This document shows, in pieces, positions 11,936-25,036 of a stretch of DNA of 64,000 nucleotides. The notes beneath the pieces are model-generated. The model was given only the letters and a program-made list of their open reading frames with translations, ran no database searches and was not told the DNA's origin. Positions within the stretch are counted from its first letter, which is position 1. Each line of letters opens with the position of its first letter. The position numbers were made by a program, and so were the translations under genes. This stretch comes from Atherinomorus stipes (taxonomy: Eukaryota; Chordata; Actinopteri; Atheriniformes; Atherinidae), in the NCBI GenBank assembly GCA_023101725.1, contig JALJCO010003053.1, forward strand, positions 1,557,501 to 1,621,500, in the 5' to 3' direction.

Positions 11936-12701
11936 ATTTACCTTGACAGTTTCAGCGAACAGCTGTCGCCTTCATCAGAAGTTGTGGAACAACTTGTGGA
12001 ACGAGACTCTCCACTGCCACATGGGTTTTCTCCGCCATCCATTTAACCCTCTTTCGGAAAAAGGAAAGAAGTTTGCTGTAAAGTCTTTACTTCAGCTTGT
12101 GATACAAATTACTTTAGAATCGTCGTGTGTGTGGAAATGATGTCACGTATATGTGCGAATCAAGATTGGGATCTTTTAACTATTCATGGTGCAGCCCTAA
12201 TCTGAACAGCATGCTGCGCGTCACACAGTGACCTAATAACTGTTTTTGAAGCAGTCTCCAATTATTTCACCAATTTTTGTGAATTGGTTGGGGAAAGTAT
12301 GACCTTAGGTGTGTTACAACAAAGGGTTTTTTATACATATTTTACTAGTGCGTTGTGTTTTGAAAGTATATGTGCATATTTCATGTCTAAATTGATGTGA
12401 GCATCATATGTTTATTGGTATACCACCAATTTTTTTTTTTGCTGTGAATGTCAATTTATAGCAAATTGTGTGCATTTGTCTCTTATTTTTTTGTGTTGTG
12501 AGAATTTGTCATGTAATCTTCTCCCACTGGTAGAGTTGCATGCTAGTTCCAGAACATACAGAACTATGGAAGCCTATGAAGGGCATCAGTAGCAGTTTAT
12601 AAAAGAGAAGACGGTTTTAATAAGAACAAATCACCATAAACGATTCAAATTATTTTATTCATCGCCCAATCTCAATTTGAGTCCCCGTTTGGGGAAAATA
12701 A

Positions 12702-13336
12702 GACCATGTCCACACGAAGTCAAAATGAACACGAAACGCTCATATTTTCCAGACCGTTTGTCTTAAAGACGGAGACATAAAATAAATGTGATCGACCACA
12801 TGAATGCATGGAAACGCTGCAAAGTATATGCCAGGCCTGTAAGTGGCGCTGTGGTGCTAAAGCAAAAATAGGTGAAAACGGGCGATGAAATACTGGGCAT
12901 GCGCAGAAATATGTATACAACGTTAAACAACCAAACTGAATGCTCTGATCTATGGTTGCGATCTGCCAGAAACCCCCAAAAAGAAGGTTGAACGACCAAA
13001 CCGAAAAGATGGCGGCAAGTGTGAAGGGCCGAACGGGTACGAGCAGCAACCATTCAACCCTGTACAGCGCCATTGTTATTGTGATATGATTGTAGCGCAT
13101 GCCTATTTAGAGATGAAGCTATGACGCATGCGTGTCAGAAAAAAAAATGCCGTCAGATCTTAAAGATGGAACCGCGAAAACGGCGTTTCAAAATCTTCCC
13201 ATGCTAAAGGCTTGATTTAAAAAAAAAAAGAAGATAGTTTACAGACCCCTAAAATGCCGGCTTCATATGGATGAGAGGCTGGTTTGGTGAAAAATTTGTG
13301 AATTTAGGCCAGAGTTTGACTTCGTGTGGACGGGAC
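12702..13336. mobile_element. TIR element with GTCCACACGAAGTCAAA ends
   Basis: The left end gtccacacgaagtcaaa and right end tttgacttcgtgtggac are perfect 17-bp inverse complements. The 635-bp interior is more GC-rich than its surroundings and encodes nothing recognisable; the minus-strand ORFs are low quality. It is a non-autonomous DNA transposon, family not certain. Confidence 0.75.
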
Positions 13337-14129
13337 CGAAGGTGGTTACCAAACCACAGATTTGGCAGTTGTATCAGTGAATAGCAGCATCTTAAATTTT
13401 GCACAATGAGTAAGGAGATTTATTCTTGGTGAATCATTTCTTTGTTGTAACAATGCTTCTTGGCAATAAACGTTATATTGTTGGAAAGCCTGTTTATTTG
13501 GAAAGGAACCATTTTTCTCAGGAAAATGCATTTGTGAGATTAGCAGCATAGTTCAGCATGTGGGTTCCACCCATGAAAAACTTGCTTTTTTTTCTGCCAA
13601 AGCCAGAAATTTTGTTATGCTATTGAGTCTTTTAATGACATTTATAAGATGGTTGAATTCTGAAGGAACAAGACATATTGGTAGTGGATAACTGTGTCGT
13701 GAGAAAGTAGGACTGGGCAATATGACTTTTTTTTTTTTCCTTTTCTTTTTTTTTTTACGATTTTTTTCCGATTTCACCCCCTCCTTATTAAGGAAAGCAA
13801 TACGTACAAATGGCTGACAAGTTGGAAAAAAAAAGAAGCTTTAAGTTAATCAAATAAGAAAAATGTGACCCCTATTTCTGGGATGAAAGGAACACCCTTT
13901 TGGAATCAAAGTCCCAGCTGTGTTTTAAGTCAGACTTATACTCTCACCGGTTGCCATGTTGTCGCTTGCTCTTGCTGTTGCTTGCCATACTGCAATGTGA
14001 AACTTTACTTTAACTCTACGGAAGCTCCAGGGAACCAAAAGTGCACCGTTACACAAAAACTCAATATACTTATTTTTTAAATCACCCACAACAAATAGTG
14101 TGAATGAATTCATTCAGTCGATTTTTGGC

Positions 14130-14345
14130 CCAGGCCTATGAGAAAGAAGCATACACAGCCACAACAGCCTGGCACGTCTTTCTCATGTTGGTCACTAGCT
14201 TGGCCACACACTGCTGTGGGATGGCATCTCATTCTTCAACCAGCATTTGTCCCAAGTCAGACAATGATGTTATGTTGGTCACTCTGGCATGAACAGCACA
14301 CCCAAGCTGATCCCACAAGTATTCATGATCCCAGGACTGCAGACA
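14130..14345 (-). pseudogene. Tc1-like transposase C-terminal fragment
   Basis: Read on the minus strand this encodes a decayed match to the end of Tc1-type transposases: HLWDQLG, then after damage QMLVEE (stop where Trp is expected) DAIPQQCV, and a tail MRKTCQAVVAVYAS. These proteins are DD34E transposases cutting at TA; the catalytic Glu region is damaged. No TIRs were found nearby, so this is an orphan remnant. Confidence 0.75.
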
Positions 14346-16259
14346 TGTTATTCCATTCTCTACCAATTCTGGAGCTCTGGAGAAGATTGGGCCTGTTTTT
14401 CATGGGTCCAACCACATACTCAACTCTGCTGCTAGGCCCACAAATGTATTTTACTTTCAGAAGTCCAATATGCACCTTTTTTTTTTTTTTAAAGGAAGTA
14501 AACACTTTTTTCAGTTTATTTAATTAATTTCATTCGTGGCAAAAGAAAAGAATAGATTAAAATGGCAGAAAATTTCTAAAACTGAGTGAAAAATATTATT
14601 TCTGCTCCCTAACAAAAGATTTATTGAATTGCATTATTTGATGCGTTGTTACAGCAAAAAAAAGTGATTGACCAAACACAAATTTACGTTTTTCATTGTT
14701 GGGTCATCTTCTGTCCTACGTTACTCCATAGAGGCTACAGAGGAATATGGTAAATGTTCCAATAAGGGACTGTCATTTGTGTGCAACTTGGTCTCTGTTG
14801 TTGTTGCTGGACTTCCACCATATCCATCCAGGTGGTACAAGATCCGCTGTTGTACAACGATGCAAGATTTGAAATGTATTTTTGCTTAGTTGTCGAGTAT
14901 CTTATTGTGCAGATTTCTAAGGGTGTCAACTCAGGACATTTAAATTGTGCTCTTTTTCAGTTATTTTTGATAAGAATTTTTTTTTTTTCTTAAATTGCTA
15001 TCCTAGTGTATCTGAATTTGGATTTGACAGAGCTAAATATGGGTGCAAATTAAACTCGCCCCAAAGGCAAAGAAGAAACTGGTTTTGGAGATTTGTGAGA
15101 CAAGATAAGGTCATTTGTAACACTCCCTCTGAGTATACTCAGACTCAAAAGGGTTTTTGCCAGCCTGATATCAATCCCAACTTTTGGCACTGCTGGAGTT
15201 TCCATTAGAACTAATATGAGCATCTGTGTGTGTCGGTACAGGACATTGGAGAACATGTTCATTGAAAAAAAAACTGCAGCACCTGGTTACCTTCAGATCT
15301 GTGATGTATTTGGCTGTTTTGAAAGGATGGTGAGCATGATGATTCTTCGTTTACTAATTTTTGTTTTCTCTTTTTCCAACTAAATATACTTGTTCTGCTC
15401 TGCATCAGCAACACAGATTCAGGATCACTTAAAATAGATTATTCCAACTGATACATAATTTACAAAAATATAAGTGTTTATTTTGTTTTAGATAAAGAAC
15501 ACCAAGTAAAGTAGGGGATCTTGGCCATATGATAATTTGTTTAATATCTACTTTTAAGATACAATGAAATTTCCTTTTTGTTTTTTTTTTAACAAGGCTG
15601 ATTTAACCTTCTTTTGACAACAGCCCTCTGTACAGGAGGCAGCATAAGATACATGCAGTACAGAAGGTCTTTGCACACTTTAGTATGCACAATTCTTACA
15701 TGCAGCATACCAGCATACTGAGATAAAAGACTCTACCAAGACTTGGCATTCAAACAAAACACAGGTCAAACCCCAAGGATTTATAAGGGCATTTAACAAA
15801 AACATGAGAAAAGCACCATCCACTTTAGAGCTTCTGCTAATTTGTTTACTTCAAGCAAACCACACAAACAAGGTGTTACAAAGATGCCCGTCTCATCACT
15901 GTGGGATAAAAACTCTGAAAAACCTCAAAAATCTCCTGTTAATGTGTTCTCCTATGATTGCCTTTGCTTAAAGCAAATCATGAAGGTTCTGCTAGCTTCT
16001 GTGGAGATAATGGGGGTTTTATGGTAAAGTAGTCACTCCTATGATATACTATGTTGAGGTTCATTTGTTTCTATATTCTCATAGTGTATCTATTGGGAAT
16101 TTGGGGGCTATCCTTCGATTCTACTTTGACCATAATAGAGTTGTTGGGGAAAAAAACTAGTGTAAAACTGCTCTGGTTCATTTTTTTAGGTTTTACTTTT
16201 ACACCATTTTTCATCAGACATTTTCCTGGTTGCGAGATGAATTGGGCTGCTATCCTCTA

Positions 16260-17460
16260 GACTTTCCACCGATCAGATTGGCTTGATTGGATCGGACGAT
16301 ATTTCAATTTTTTTTTTTCAAATTTTCTAATTGGCCCTTAACTTTTCATTCTCCGATCAATGATGTCATTGTCATTTTGAATCTGCTTGGGTAAAACTCT
16401 CATTCACACCGATTAAACAGGAAATGCACTGTGGCCTTACAGTCAAAGTGCTGCGTCGTTCTCCTGGCGGAGACCTTGTTTGACCAGTGATATGGCGGTC
16501 ATCAGATGTGAGCCCCAACTTTTAAAGGAGCATTACTGTCTTCATTTGCACGACAGTGACTGAATAATTTCAGTTATGTTTATGTAGACTGTTTAAAGGA
16601 GCCCTATCATGAAAAATTGACTTTTAAGAGGTTTTCAACATGTTACTGTGTTATTTCCTCATAAAAAAAACTTCATTTAAGTCGTTTTTTTCTTCATTTG
16701 TGCATATTTGAGGAATATGTATGAATATTCAGGCCAAGCTGTAGCTTCCTTAAAATAACTGACTGACACCGGTATATGCAACGAGGTGACTGTAAAGTGG
16801 TGTTTTTTTTTCTCGGGGATTACTTTTGTAACCTAACACATGGAAGACAACAACACGGTGAGTGAAACACAGCTAATTTACTTACTTGTAGGGTCTGTGG
16901 TTTAGGAGTATTACTATATAGAGCAATTATCCATCAGTGTTTACAAATAACATCCATGTGAGCTGCCGGTGCTACAAACAATTCTGTGACCCTTCAGAAT
17001 CGGTGTCTCTTCCGGGGCGACGTCGTGAAATGGGCGTAAAACATGTTGCAATTGGTCGAGAGCTCCGTGGTTCAGTACAGTCAGCCATCTTATTTCCGTG
17101 TTGGAAATTAGACGCAAAGAAAAACTAATATTTAACACCAAATTAGTTTCTATAGTGGCGATGGGAACATATTTGGCTTATAAATGCCTGTATTTGACTT
17201 TTGGAATGTTTGAAAAGCATGACACAGCTCCTTTATGTTTTGCCTTGATTTTGATTTGTCCTGATTAAACCTGAATGCCCATTAGAGATTATTGATTAAC
17301 ATTTTCATCTCAGTCAGTTCAGGACAAAAAATGTAAAAAAAAAATGTAAAAAAAAAAATCCTTTGCATGACACTCATTTACCTGTATACAGTTTACTGAG
17401 TTATTTAAATTGATAAATTTAATCGGCCCCAAAAATCCTGATTGTATAAAGCCTACTATC
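16260..17460. mobile_element. Degraded repeat region with a probable inner TIR element (about 16594-17236)
   Basis: Outer sequence carries ccgatcagattggcttg and, at the far end, aatcggccccaaaaatcctg, typical of fish GATCGG-type repeats. Between them, aaaggagccctatcatg on the left answers catgacacagctccttt on the right as imperfect inverted ends. No clean target duplication is visible. Confidence 0.4.
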
Positions 17461-18725
17461 CTCTGGTTTACACTGGAAGTAATGTGGTTTAATTTTAGGA
17501 GGAAAAAAACTATTCTAATTTTCTACTGTGTACCAGGTGAAGTACTTCTGACACAGTAACACATCATACTGGATCTTAATTTTCATACTTCTGTAGTACT
17601 CTTAACATGTCTCAGCTTTCTTTGGAGACCAACATTATATAGTACATACAGCCCTTGTATTTTTTGTATAGGTCTTTTCAGACAAAAGTAAAAAAAAACT
17701 AGGCCTCATAAGAGGTTAAATGCCACAGCCTGCCAGTTTATTGTTGCTGACTATGTCCATCCTTTGATAACCCAAATTCAGTTCTATGACAAATTGTACA
17801 AATTTGTTGTCTTGAACTTTGATTTTAGTTGAAGCGATTGAAACATTGTCAGCTTTGAAAGAGACCCTTTTTCACTGGCACAGCTTACAGTTTCCTGAGT
17901 TCGTTATGAAATATCTGTGATGTGCTTTGGCCAAAATAACACAGACACTTACACAGCTCCTCTCTTTTTTTTCTTCCCATTAATATGCAGCTATATTTAA
18001 ATGGGTTGTTTTAGGGTGTGGAGTGACCCACAGCTCTTCTCAGCCCCTCACTTTTTGAGATGTGTACTACTTGTACTTTTTAACCCTTGGTGCAATTTGT
18101 TTTCGATTGAGAGAGCATATAGTAAATAGCCTAAAAGCACCTTACTCAAGACTGATAGAAAATACTTGACTGGCAATTAAAAAAGAAAAAAGTACTGGCA
18201 TGTCTTTTGTTTGTAGTTGGACAATCGATAGCTGGTGGCCTATTGATTGCTCTTTCAGACATATTCTTATTGTGAATCCTGTGTTGAACTGGCCCAAGTT
18301 ATTGAAACGCACAGCAGAACGTAATGACTACTGAACAGTTGATAACACCACTGAAAAAGCACCTTGTAATTCCTCATATATTGATGCCATAAGCTCTAGA
18401 CTTCCTCATTGCTCTGTTCTGCTTTTATTTTGTTGCTTTTTAGTAGTCAGTCTTAAGAACAGCTTCTTGAATGGCCACTGCATATACAATGTTTGGAGTT
18501 GCTGGACTGATGCTTCACATAGTCATGAATGGGGAAAATGGGAATTTTCTTACTTCCAGCTGGTAAAATATTAAGTTGCCTAATCAGAATACCACTCACC
18601 AGCCACTTTATTAGATACTCTTTCAATTGCTTGCTAATACAAGCAGCAAATCAGCCAATCACATTGTAGCAACTCAATACATTTATTCATGTAGACCTGT
18701 TCAAGACGACTTGCTGAGAATCAAA

Positions 18726-19676
18726 ATGAGGAAGAAAGGGGATTTAAGTGACTTTGAACATGGCATGGTTGTTGGTGCCAGACAAACAGGTCTGATTCTT
18801 TCAGAAACTGCTGATCTACTGGGATTTTCACTCACAACAATGTGAAAATATCCAGTGAGCAGCAGTTGTCTGGACCAAAATGCCTTGTTGATGTCAGAGG
18901 TTGGAAGAGAATAAGCAGACTCATTGGAGATGAAAGAAAGGTAGTAGCAGCTCAACCACTGCCTCCAACCAAGGTATGCTGAATACCAACCCTAAATACA
19001 CATCGCATCTAACCTTGAAACAGAATGGCTACAGCAGCAGAAGACCACATTGGGTGCCACTGCTGTCAGCTAAGAACAGGAAACTGAGGCTACAGTTCAC
19101 ACAGACTCACCAAAACTGGTCAACAGAAGATGGACACAATGTCTGGTGTGAGGAGTCTCCATTCCAGCTCCACATTCAGATGGTAGGCTCTGAAATTGGC
19201 ATAAACAACGTGGACGCATGGATCTATCGTGCCTTGGATCTGCGGTTCAAGCTGGTGGTGGTGACGTATGGGTGTGGGGGATATTTTTTGGGGTACATCA
19301 AATGCCCGTTAGTACAAACTGAACATCATTTAATTGACAGTCTAACTGAGCATTGTTGCATCTCCATCCCTTTGTTGCCACAAATACCATCTGCTCATGG
19401 CTACTTCCAGCAGGATAATGCACCATGTCACAAAGCTCAAGTCTTCTCAAACTGATTCCTTGAACATGACAGAGTTGAGAGTGCTTCTAATGATCTTCAG
19501 ATCTCAAACCAGTAGATCGCCTTTGGGACATGATGGAATGGGAAATTTACATCATGGATGCTCAGCCAACAAATTTCTGGCAAATGTGTGATGTTATCTT
19601 GCCAATATGAAGCAAAATTTCTGAGAAATGTTTACAACACCTTGTTAAATCCATGCCACCACGATCTATGGCAGTT
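18726..19676 (+). pseudogene. Tc1-like transposase pseudogene
   Basis: Visible pieces in order: MRKKGDLSDFEHGMVVGARQ with ETADLLGFSLTT (N-terminal helix-turn-helix), a stop soon after, then GYSSRRPHWVPLLSAKNRK, VWCEESPF and GYFQQDNAPCHKA (catalytic core), and after another frame break PVDRLWDMM. In active DD34E enzymes the first Asp sits in a W(S)DES motif and the Glu in PIEHLWD; here they read EES and PVDRLWD, so two of the three catalytic residues are altered as well as the frame. The last few codons resume after the insert at 20483. It is non-functional. Confidence 0.85.
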
Positions 19677-19678
19677 CT

Positions 19679-20468
19679 TTCTTTTTTCTTTCTTTCTTTT
19701 TTTTTTCTTTTTGTTTGTCCTGCTTTATTGCTTTATTGTGTTGAACAGTTTTGCTTTGCCAAGGGGAGCTTTATGAACACAAGGCTCCCCTTGATATCCT
19801 GTTTATTCATTTTATTTCTTTAATTAAACATTTGTTTATAACAGCATTCCACACCATACTGCTGGGCTTGACAAGGGAGAAATGAAAGTTAGTGGAACAG
19901 AAAGAAAGGACTGAGAGAAGAGAGAGAGAGGAGAGAAAACATGAATACACTTAACACAGTTCACTGGTGCACCTGTACAGAAATCCCTAAACAACATTCC
20001 AAGGTCTCTGTTGGAAAACAAAACGAGCAATCCCCCACAGGAGGACCTGCAGGTGGCTTAAATATCCTCATATCATACAAACACGCACAGAACTACGCAG
20101 AGAAGAGGTAAAACCTAATCAGCGCAACGGGAAGCAGCGTCACAGTGTCAACATGCATGATAAAGGGTGCTCCATGGTGATACAGTCATGCAGATGCAGC
20201 CTCGTCTCTGCAAGGAGGAGGAAGCCCACAAAGCTCAGGACCCAGGCCCCCAGCAGCCACCCAGAGGCCCAGATCCCAGCCACCTCCCCAAAGGAACGGA
20301 CATGCATCCCCCAGAGGGCGACAAGAGGCGGCCCCAGCCGGATCCCCCCGCGGTCTCGGGGTCCAGGCCCCAGCGGACCAAGACCGGCAGCCGCCGACCC
20401 CACCGGGCTCCGGCCGCCCCCGGGTCAAGGACGGCGCCGGGCCCAGGGCCCAAGCACCCAGGAGCAGT
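19679..20468 (-). mobile_element. Truncated non-LTR-type retroelement fragment with 14-bp target duplication
   Basis: The 14-mer tctatggcagttct occurs exactly at 19665-19678 and 20469-20482. The insert starts on the + strand with a T/C-rich tract that on the minus strand is an impure poly(A)-like tail, so it was inserted in reverse orientation. The 5' half (right side) is very GC-rich (ggcgccgggcccagggccc) and the 3' half AT-rich. Minus- and plus-strand ORFs of about 80-120 codons in the GC-rich part overlap on both strands and look fortuitous. No reverse transcriptase is present; the family is unknown. Confidence 0.75.
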
Positions 20469-21151
20469 TCTATGGCAGTTCTGAAGACAAAAGAATGCCC
20501 AATCAAGTTCTAGCAAGGTGTACCTAATAAAATGGTTGTTGAGCGTAAAACATTAGATAAAGTACTGGTAAAACATCAATATTTCATCACAAGTAAATGA
20601 GCTATATAACTAATAATGAGATTTGATGTTAATAGCAAAGAAAAAAGGAAGTGCAGCATCGTCTTGAGGTGAGGACAGGCGGAGATAATGAGAAAAGAGG
20701 TTGGATAACTTTGTAGAGTGACCCAACTTCACCCTGCAAATCTGAATGGCTCACTGAATATCACATTTTTACAATTTTTGAGTTGGTAGTGACTTCAGAC
20801 AACCAAATATATGCCTCTAAGCACTGATCCCTAGATGCCCCCTTTACCAAATAACAGATGACATGAGTGGAATCCCATGTCTTGCTTTCTCTTACTGTTT
20901 GTTTACCAAATCTTTTAACAAAATCTGTAGCAAAAAAACACAATTGCTTTCTCAATATTGCAAAACCTGTACACCTGAATCCTGTTCTTTATCCTGACAT
21001 TGACACTTAATTTTTTTCAAAATTGGTTTTAATTTCAGCTTTTTGGTGCAGATGGACATTAGATTTCTGTGTTGAATACAGCTGGATAAGGAAATTCATA
21101 TCCATCTGTGCTGTCAATCTGGTAAAGAAATTTATATGTTTGTGGTTGTGC

Positions 21152-21634
21152 TTTAAAGGGGCTTAAGGCAAGATTAAGAAACGCGACTGGCGCTTCAAGT
21201 AACTGTAGCCACGAGCCAAGCCGTCACGGGAGCGTGCACAAACTGAAGCTATAATGTTGTTTACTAACCTTTTTCTTCGTAGTTACACTTTTTAGTGTCT
21301 TTCAGTTGATCTGGATCGTTTGCTGATGGCAGAAGAATCCATAACTATCACTTACAGTGTTTGAATTCACCCTGACCGTCTTCTTCTTGTATCAAAACTG
21401 CGGATGTAGCGTCATTTGACTTCACGTCCGCAGGGCAGCGCGGGAAATTCGGACACCGAATTGCAGCGCATTTTGCAGCACACAGCCTGTTCAAGGCAAC
21501 GGAGAGAAACGCGGGTGGAATCGTTTTTTTGGGGGGGGGGTATTTAGCGCTTCATCACCCATTTGTATTTAAAAAAAATGGACATGCATGTTTGATTTTT
21601 TTTTTTTTAAATTCCTGCCTCTAGTCCCTTTAAA
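21152..21634. mobile_element. TIR element with TTTAAAGGG ends
   Basis: The left end tttaaaggggcttaaggcaag and the right end (complement tttaaagggactagaggcagg) pair at 17 of 21 positions. The 480-bp interior is CpG-rich for this intron and contains a G9 run near 21530. It is a non-autonomous DNA element without coding capacity. Confidence 0.6.
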
Positions 21635-22760
21635 AAAAAAGTAGTCTGAAAAAAAAAAAAGCTGTCAGGGTTTTGAAAAATTACCCCAGTGGTTCATACC
21701 AATAGTCAGGTTTCCTTTTTCTAACAAAACAGTCTTTAGAAAAAAAAATGTAATGCTACATTACTGTGATCTGAATCGGATATGAGCCCCATTGATGTTG
21801 TTGAAGCCAATAAATTAGGCTGCATAGTATTACCACAGGGTGGTTTTCTAGGCTGTATTGCATTGTAATTCAGCATAAGAAGCAGTTGTCCTTACTAAAG
21901 AAACCTAATGGGGGAAAAAGCAAACAAAGCCGCAATAACTGCAATGGACATCCACAAGAGTAAACTGGAGAGAACTCTTCAGAAATGTATTTTTTTTCTG
22001 AGAACATCTGGTACATTGTATCTGGTAAAACAGTCAGTCACATGAAGTTATTGTTTTCCAGCTCAGATGGGAAACAGCTGCTGAGTCACATCATTTTAAC
22101 CTTTGCCAGCTCAGATGTGATTCACAAAGTTGCTTCTGTCCCCATTGATGCACATCCACTGCTCTCCAAAAGTTTTTTCTTTGGTGTGATGCAAAGGCAG
22201 AAGCAGAGTCTAGTACAGTAGAGTGATTTCTGAAAATTTGCCATGAACACACTTTTTGTGGAGTCAGGTGTTTCCCACATGATGTCACATTAGGCTCCAT
22301 GCTTTTGTCCTGCTGCGTTAAATATGTTCCCTGTATTCACTGTTGTTATGACACATGGACTGCAGCCTACAAGCTTTGTTGCATTCACGAATGACTCTAA
22401 ATATTTTTTTCCTGCTGTTGAAATTCGCTATTTGTACTTTTAATCACACCAAAAGCGTCAAATGTAAGGATGCCAGCGGTGGTTGTGCTGAATAGAAAAG
22501 AGATGGAAGTGGAGACTGATTAACACGGATGGATAATGATGGCCTGGGGTGCTGTAGCCACTAGAGGCCCCCCGGCAGTGACACTGAGCAGGTGCCTCCT
22601 CACCTCCTTTGGCTGTCTGCATTGCTGGTTTAAATTTATTATCTGACTGGCTGCTTTCCTGCCTCTACCCAACCTTGGCCTCTGAGTTGTGTCACCAGTA
22701 AACAACTTAAGTTATGCGTGCAGGCTGAGAAGTGGGGTGGGAATTTTTAAATGTGTGACG

Positions 22761-23300
22761 TAGTGTCTTTTTTTTTTTTTTTTTTTGCTTCCTGAACCGA
22801 GCATTATGTAAGTCCTAGCCCACCAGCAGACCAGACTGGGCAGGCAATGCCATAATCAGTCCAGAAACTTGACACCAAGCATCACCCCCGCCACCCTCAT
22901 GCAGCACACACATACACCAACACGAACGCGAGAACATCTTGCACAGTTGCAGCCCTGAGAAACCTGCTGCTTCTCTAACCACATGGTGATAGGCTTTCTT
23001 ATTCACACGTTTTTCTCTGATCACCTCCCCCAACATCCATACGCAACCCTCTCTCTCTTGCTCTCTCTGTCTCTCTCGCTCTCTGAAGCGCTCTGTCTGT
23101 TTCATCCGGCCTGATCGTCCTGTCTGTTTGGAGGCCAGCCAGATAAGGGTGGGGGTGGGGGAATGCTAAGGGTCAGAGGTAAACAGGAAGTCAGGAGGTC
23201 TTTGCTGTGGGCGGAAGGGGAGGGCTCAGTGGAGGAGGAGGAGAAGGTGGGGGTGGAGGGGGAGCAGAGAGGGAGGAGGGAGTCGTACTTGGACTGTGTG
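22761..23300. repeat. Low-complexity block: poly(T), CT-rich tract, then G-rich tract
   Basis: A poly(T) run at 22768-22786 is followed by a CT-rich stretch (23049-23097) and a purine/G-rich stretch (about 23145-23280) including gggtgggggtggggg, able to form a G-quadruplex on the + strand. It has no gene content; regulatory meaning is undetermined. Confidence 0.6.
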
Positions 23301-24968
23301 TGTCAGGAGCATGTGGGAACGCTGCCAGCTTCAACTGCACAGTAGGTCTGAATTTAAAGTATGCTCCCTTTTTTTCTGCTTTTCTTTCTTTCCTGGTCTA
23401 TTTGCTTCTTTCTCTGAAGGATTAAATGGCTTTGAAATTTTTTTGCGGGTGATGGGTTGGTGTTTGTTTGCCCAGTGGACAAATGTGGAGGGTTTTTGCG
23501 TTTGTGTGTATGTGACTGGAATGCGAGACTTTGCTTGTGACGTGAGGCAACCTCCTTGAACTCGTGTTAACCTTTCACTGGTAAAGAGGGAAGTTCGTAT
23601 ACCACAGTGCCTCTGCGTTGGAGACGCTCGGCTTGAAGAAGATGGCAAAACCACTTGTAAATGAGTTCAGCGCAGTGCACAACTTGCAAACTTTAAAATG
23701 ACATGAAGGTGTAATGACCCCTTTGTCCTTGTGTTTACACCTAACAAAATGGATGAAGAGTTTTTATCAAAGGGAAAGATTGTGTGAGGTGTTGATCAAA
23801 CCTTAAAATACCAGAAGAAGCTGATTTAGGTGAGTTGAAGATTGTCAGGTAGAACTTGGTTGACTGGATCCGTTTCTCTGTTCCAGATTATTTTTTTTTG
23901 CACCAGAGTTTGACTTTGACTGAAGTAAATGTGAAGTACATTGACCACTAAAGCAGCTGAACAGCTTATTGGTTACTGATTTGTAACTTCAGCAAACAGG
24001 TTTGTGTCAGTTTAAAGTCGTTAGGTTGTTGCCATGACTACCTCTGTTGCATGTGGACACTTGTTTTATTCAACTTTCAGTTGTTCTTATTGTAAGGTCA
24101 AATTAAAGGTTCAGTTCTTTTACGAATACAAATATAAGTCCACTCATTCAGCTTTCATTACTTATCTGTAATTCATCAGGACAAAAATGGGGTTGAATAA
24201 ATCTTCATGTGCCATGAAGATATGTCTTCATTATTGAACACATTTGCAGTAAATTGTTTAAATTAATTACATCCAAGGAGTTCTTTTCTTTTTGTTTATT
24301 ATTATTATTATTATTATGTTTTGCCCAAAGATACATTGGACATACATTATGAAATCATAATAGTATTTTTCTTAGTGTGGATGCTGTCACACATCATTGT
24401 AATGGTACAGTATGAGCATTAACGATTTATAGAGTTAAACAACAAAGTTTCCTTCATTTTTAAATTACACATAAATGTCTAAGGCTAACCAATTCTTGAT
24501 AGGAAACTCTAAAACGATGATGTGTTTCAACACATCCTGGCTGAAATGCATCCAGAGTTGCACAGTGTAAAAAAACAGTCAATTTTTTTTTTCTAGAGTT
24601 GCAATATTAAAAGAAAAACACAGGAGGATTTATGGAGGTGACTTGAATTAGTTTATTTAAAAGGAATTTCTGATGCTGCTTTTTTTGCTGAGCTGAGGAG
24701 AGCAGAATGTCTCATTCTACTGATTTTGTCAAACCAATGAAGAAAAAGACTGCAGACTCTGTCTTGGTAATCAGTCATAGAGCTTTATCATTTCATCCAG
24801 TAAAAAAGGGAAAAAATTGCCGAGGGTAATATAAAAAAAAAGCAATAGACGATTGTCTGTAACTCTGGATAATGGCTTAGCCTCGTTCTAACCTTTATCT
24901 TGAAAATGTGATGTATTAATGTTCAGTTAGTATGTACAGTTGTGGTTTTTTTTTTGTTTTTTTTTAGG

Positions 24969-24971
<3 letters not shown>

Positions 24972-25015
<44 letters not shown>

Positions 25016-25036
25016 TTTTTTTTTTTTTTTTTTTTT
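24972..25036. repeat. (TA)n microsatellite followed by poly(T)
   Basis: About 20 uninterrupted TA units (24972-25012) run into a T homopolymer of about 23 bases. It is a likely polymorphic and assembly-fragile site. Confidence 0.9.

Larger units (their letters stand above)
9680..12662. repeat. Cluster of degraded hAT-like and other repeat fragments
   Basis: Repeated hallmark ends are scattered here: gagctgggcgatat (9681), agggatgggcgatat (10138), tcgactattcgggg (11268), ggtgcagccctaa (12189) and, in opposite orientation, catcgcccaatctc (12660). A stretch at about 10980-11050 with a gactgcggtttaaaccc block looks tRNA-SINE-like. Individual elements cannot be separated with confidence. Confidence 0.4.
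18592..20545 (+). mobile_element. Decayed Tc1-like transposon, interrupted by a retroelement fragment
   Basis: TIR-like ends (cactcaccagccactttatt at the left, aataaaatggttgttgag at the right) are flanked by TA at 18590-18591 and 20546-20547, as expected for Tc1/mariner. The interior encodes a broken transposase on the + strand. A 790-bp insert (19679-20468) splits the 3' part with a 14-bp target duplication, so the retroelement landed in an already resident Tc1 copy. Confidence 0.85.

Noticed and set aside
20140..20527. Several overlapping GC-rich ORFs on both strands
   Set aside because: They overlap each other on opposite strands in a GC-rich retroelement fragment that is depleted of stops by composition.
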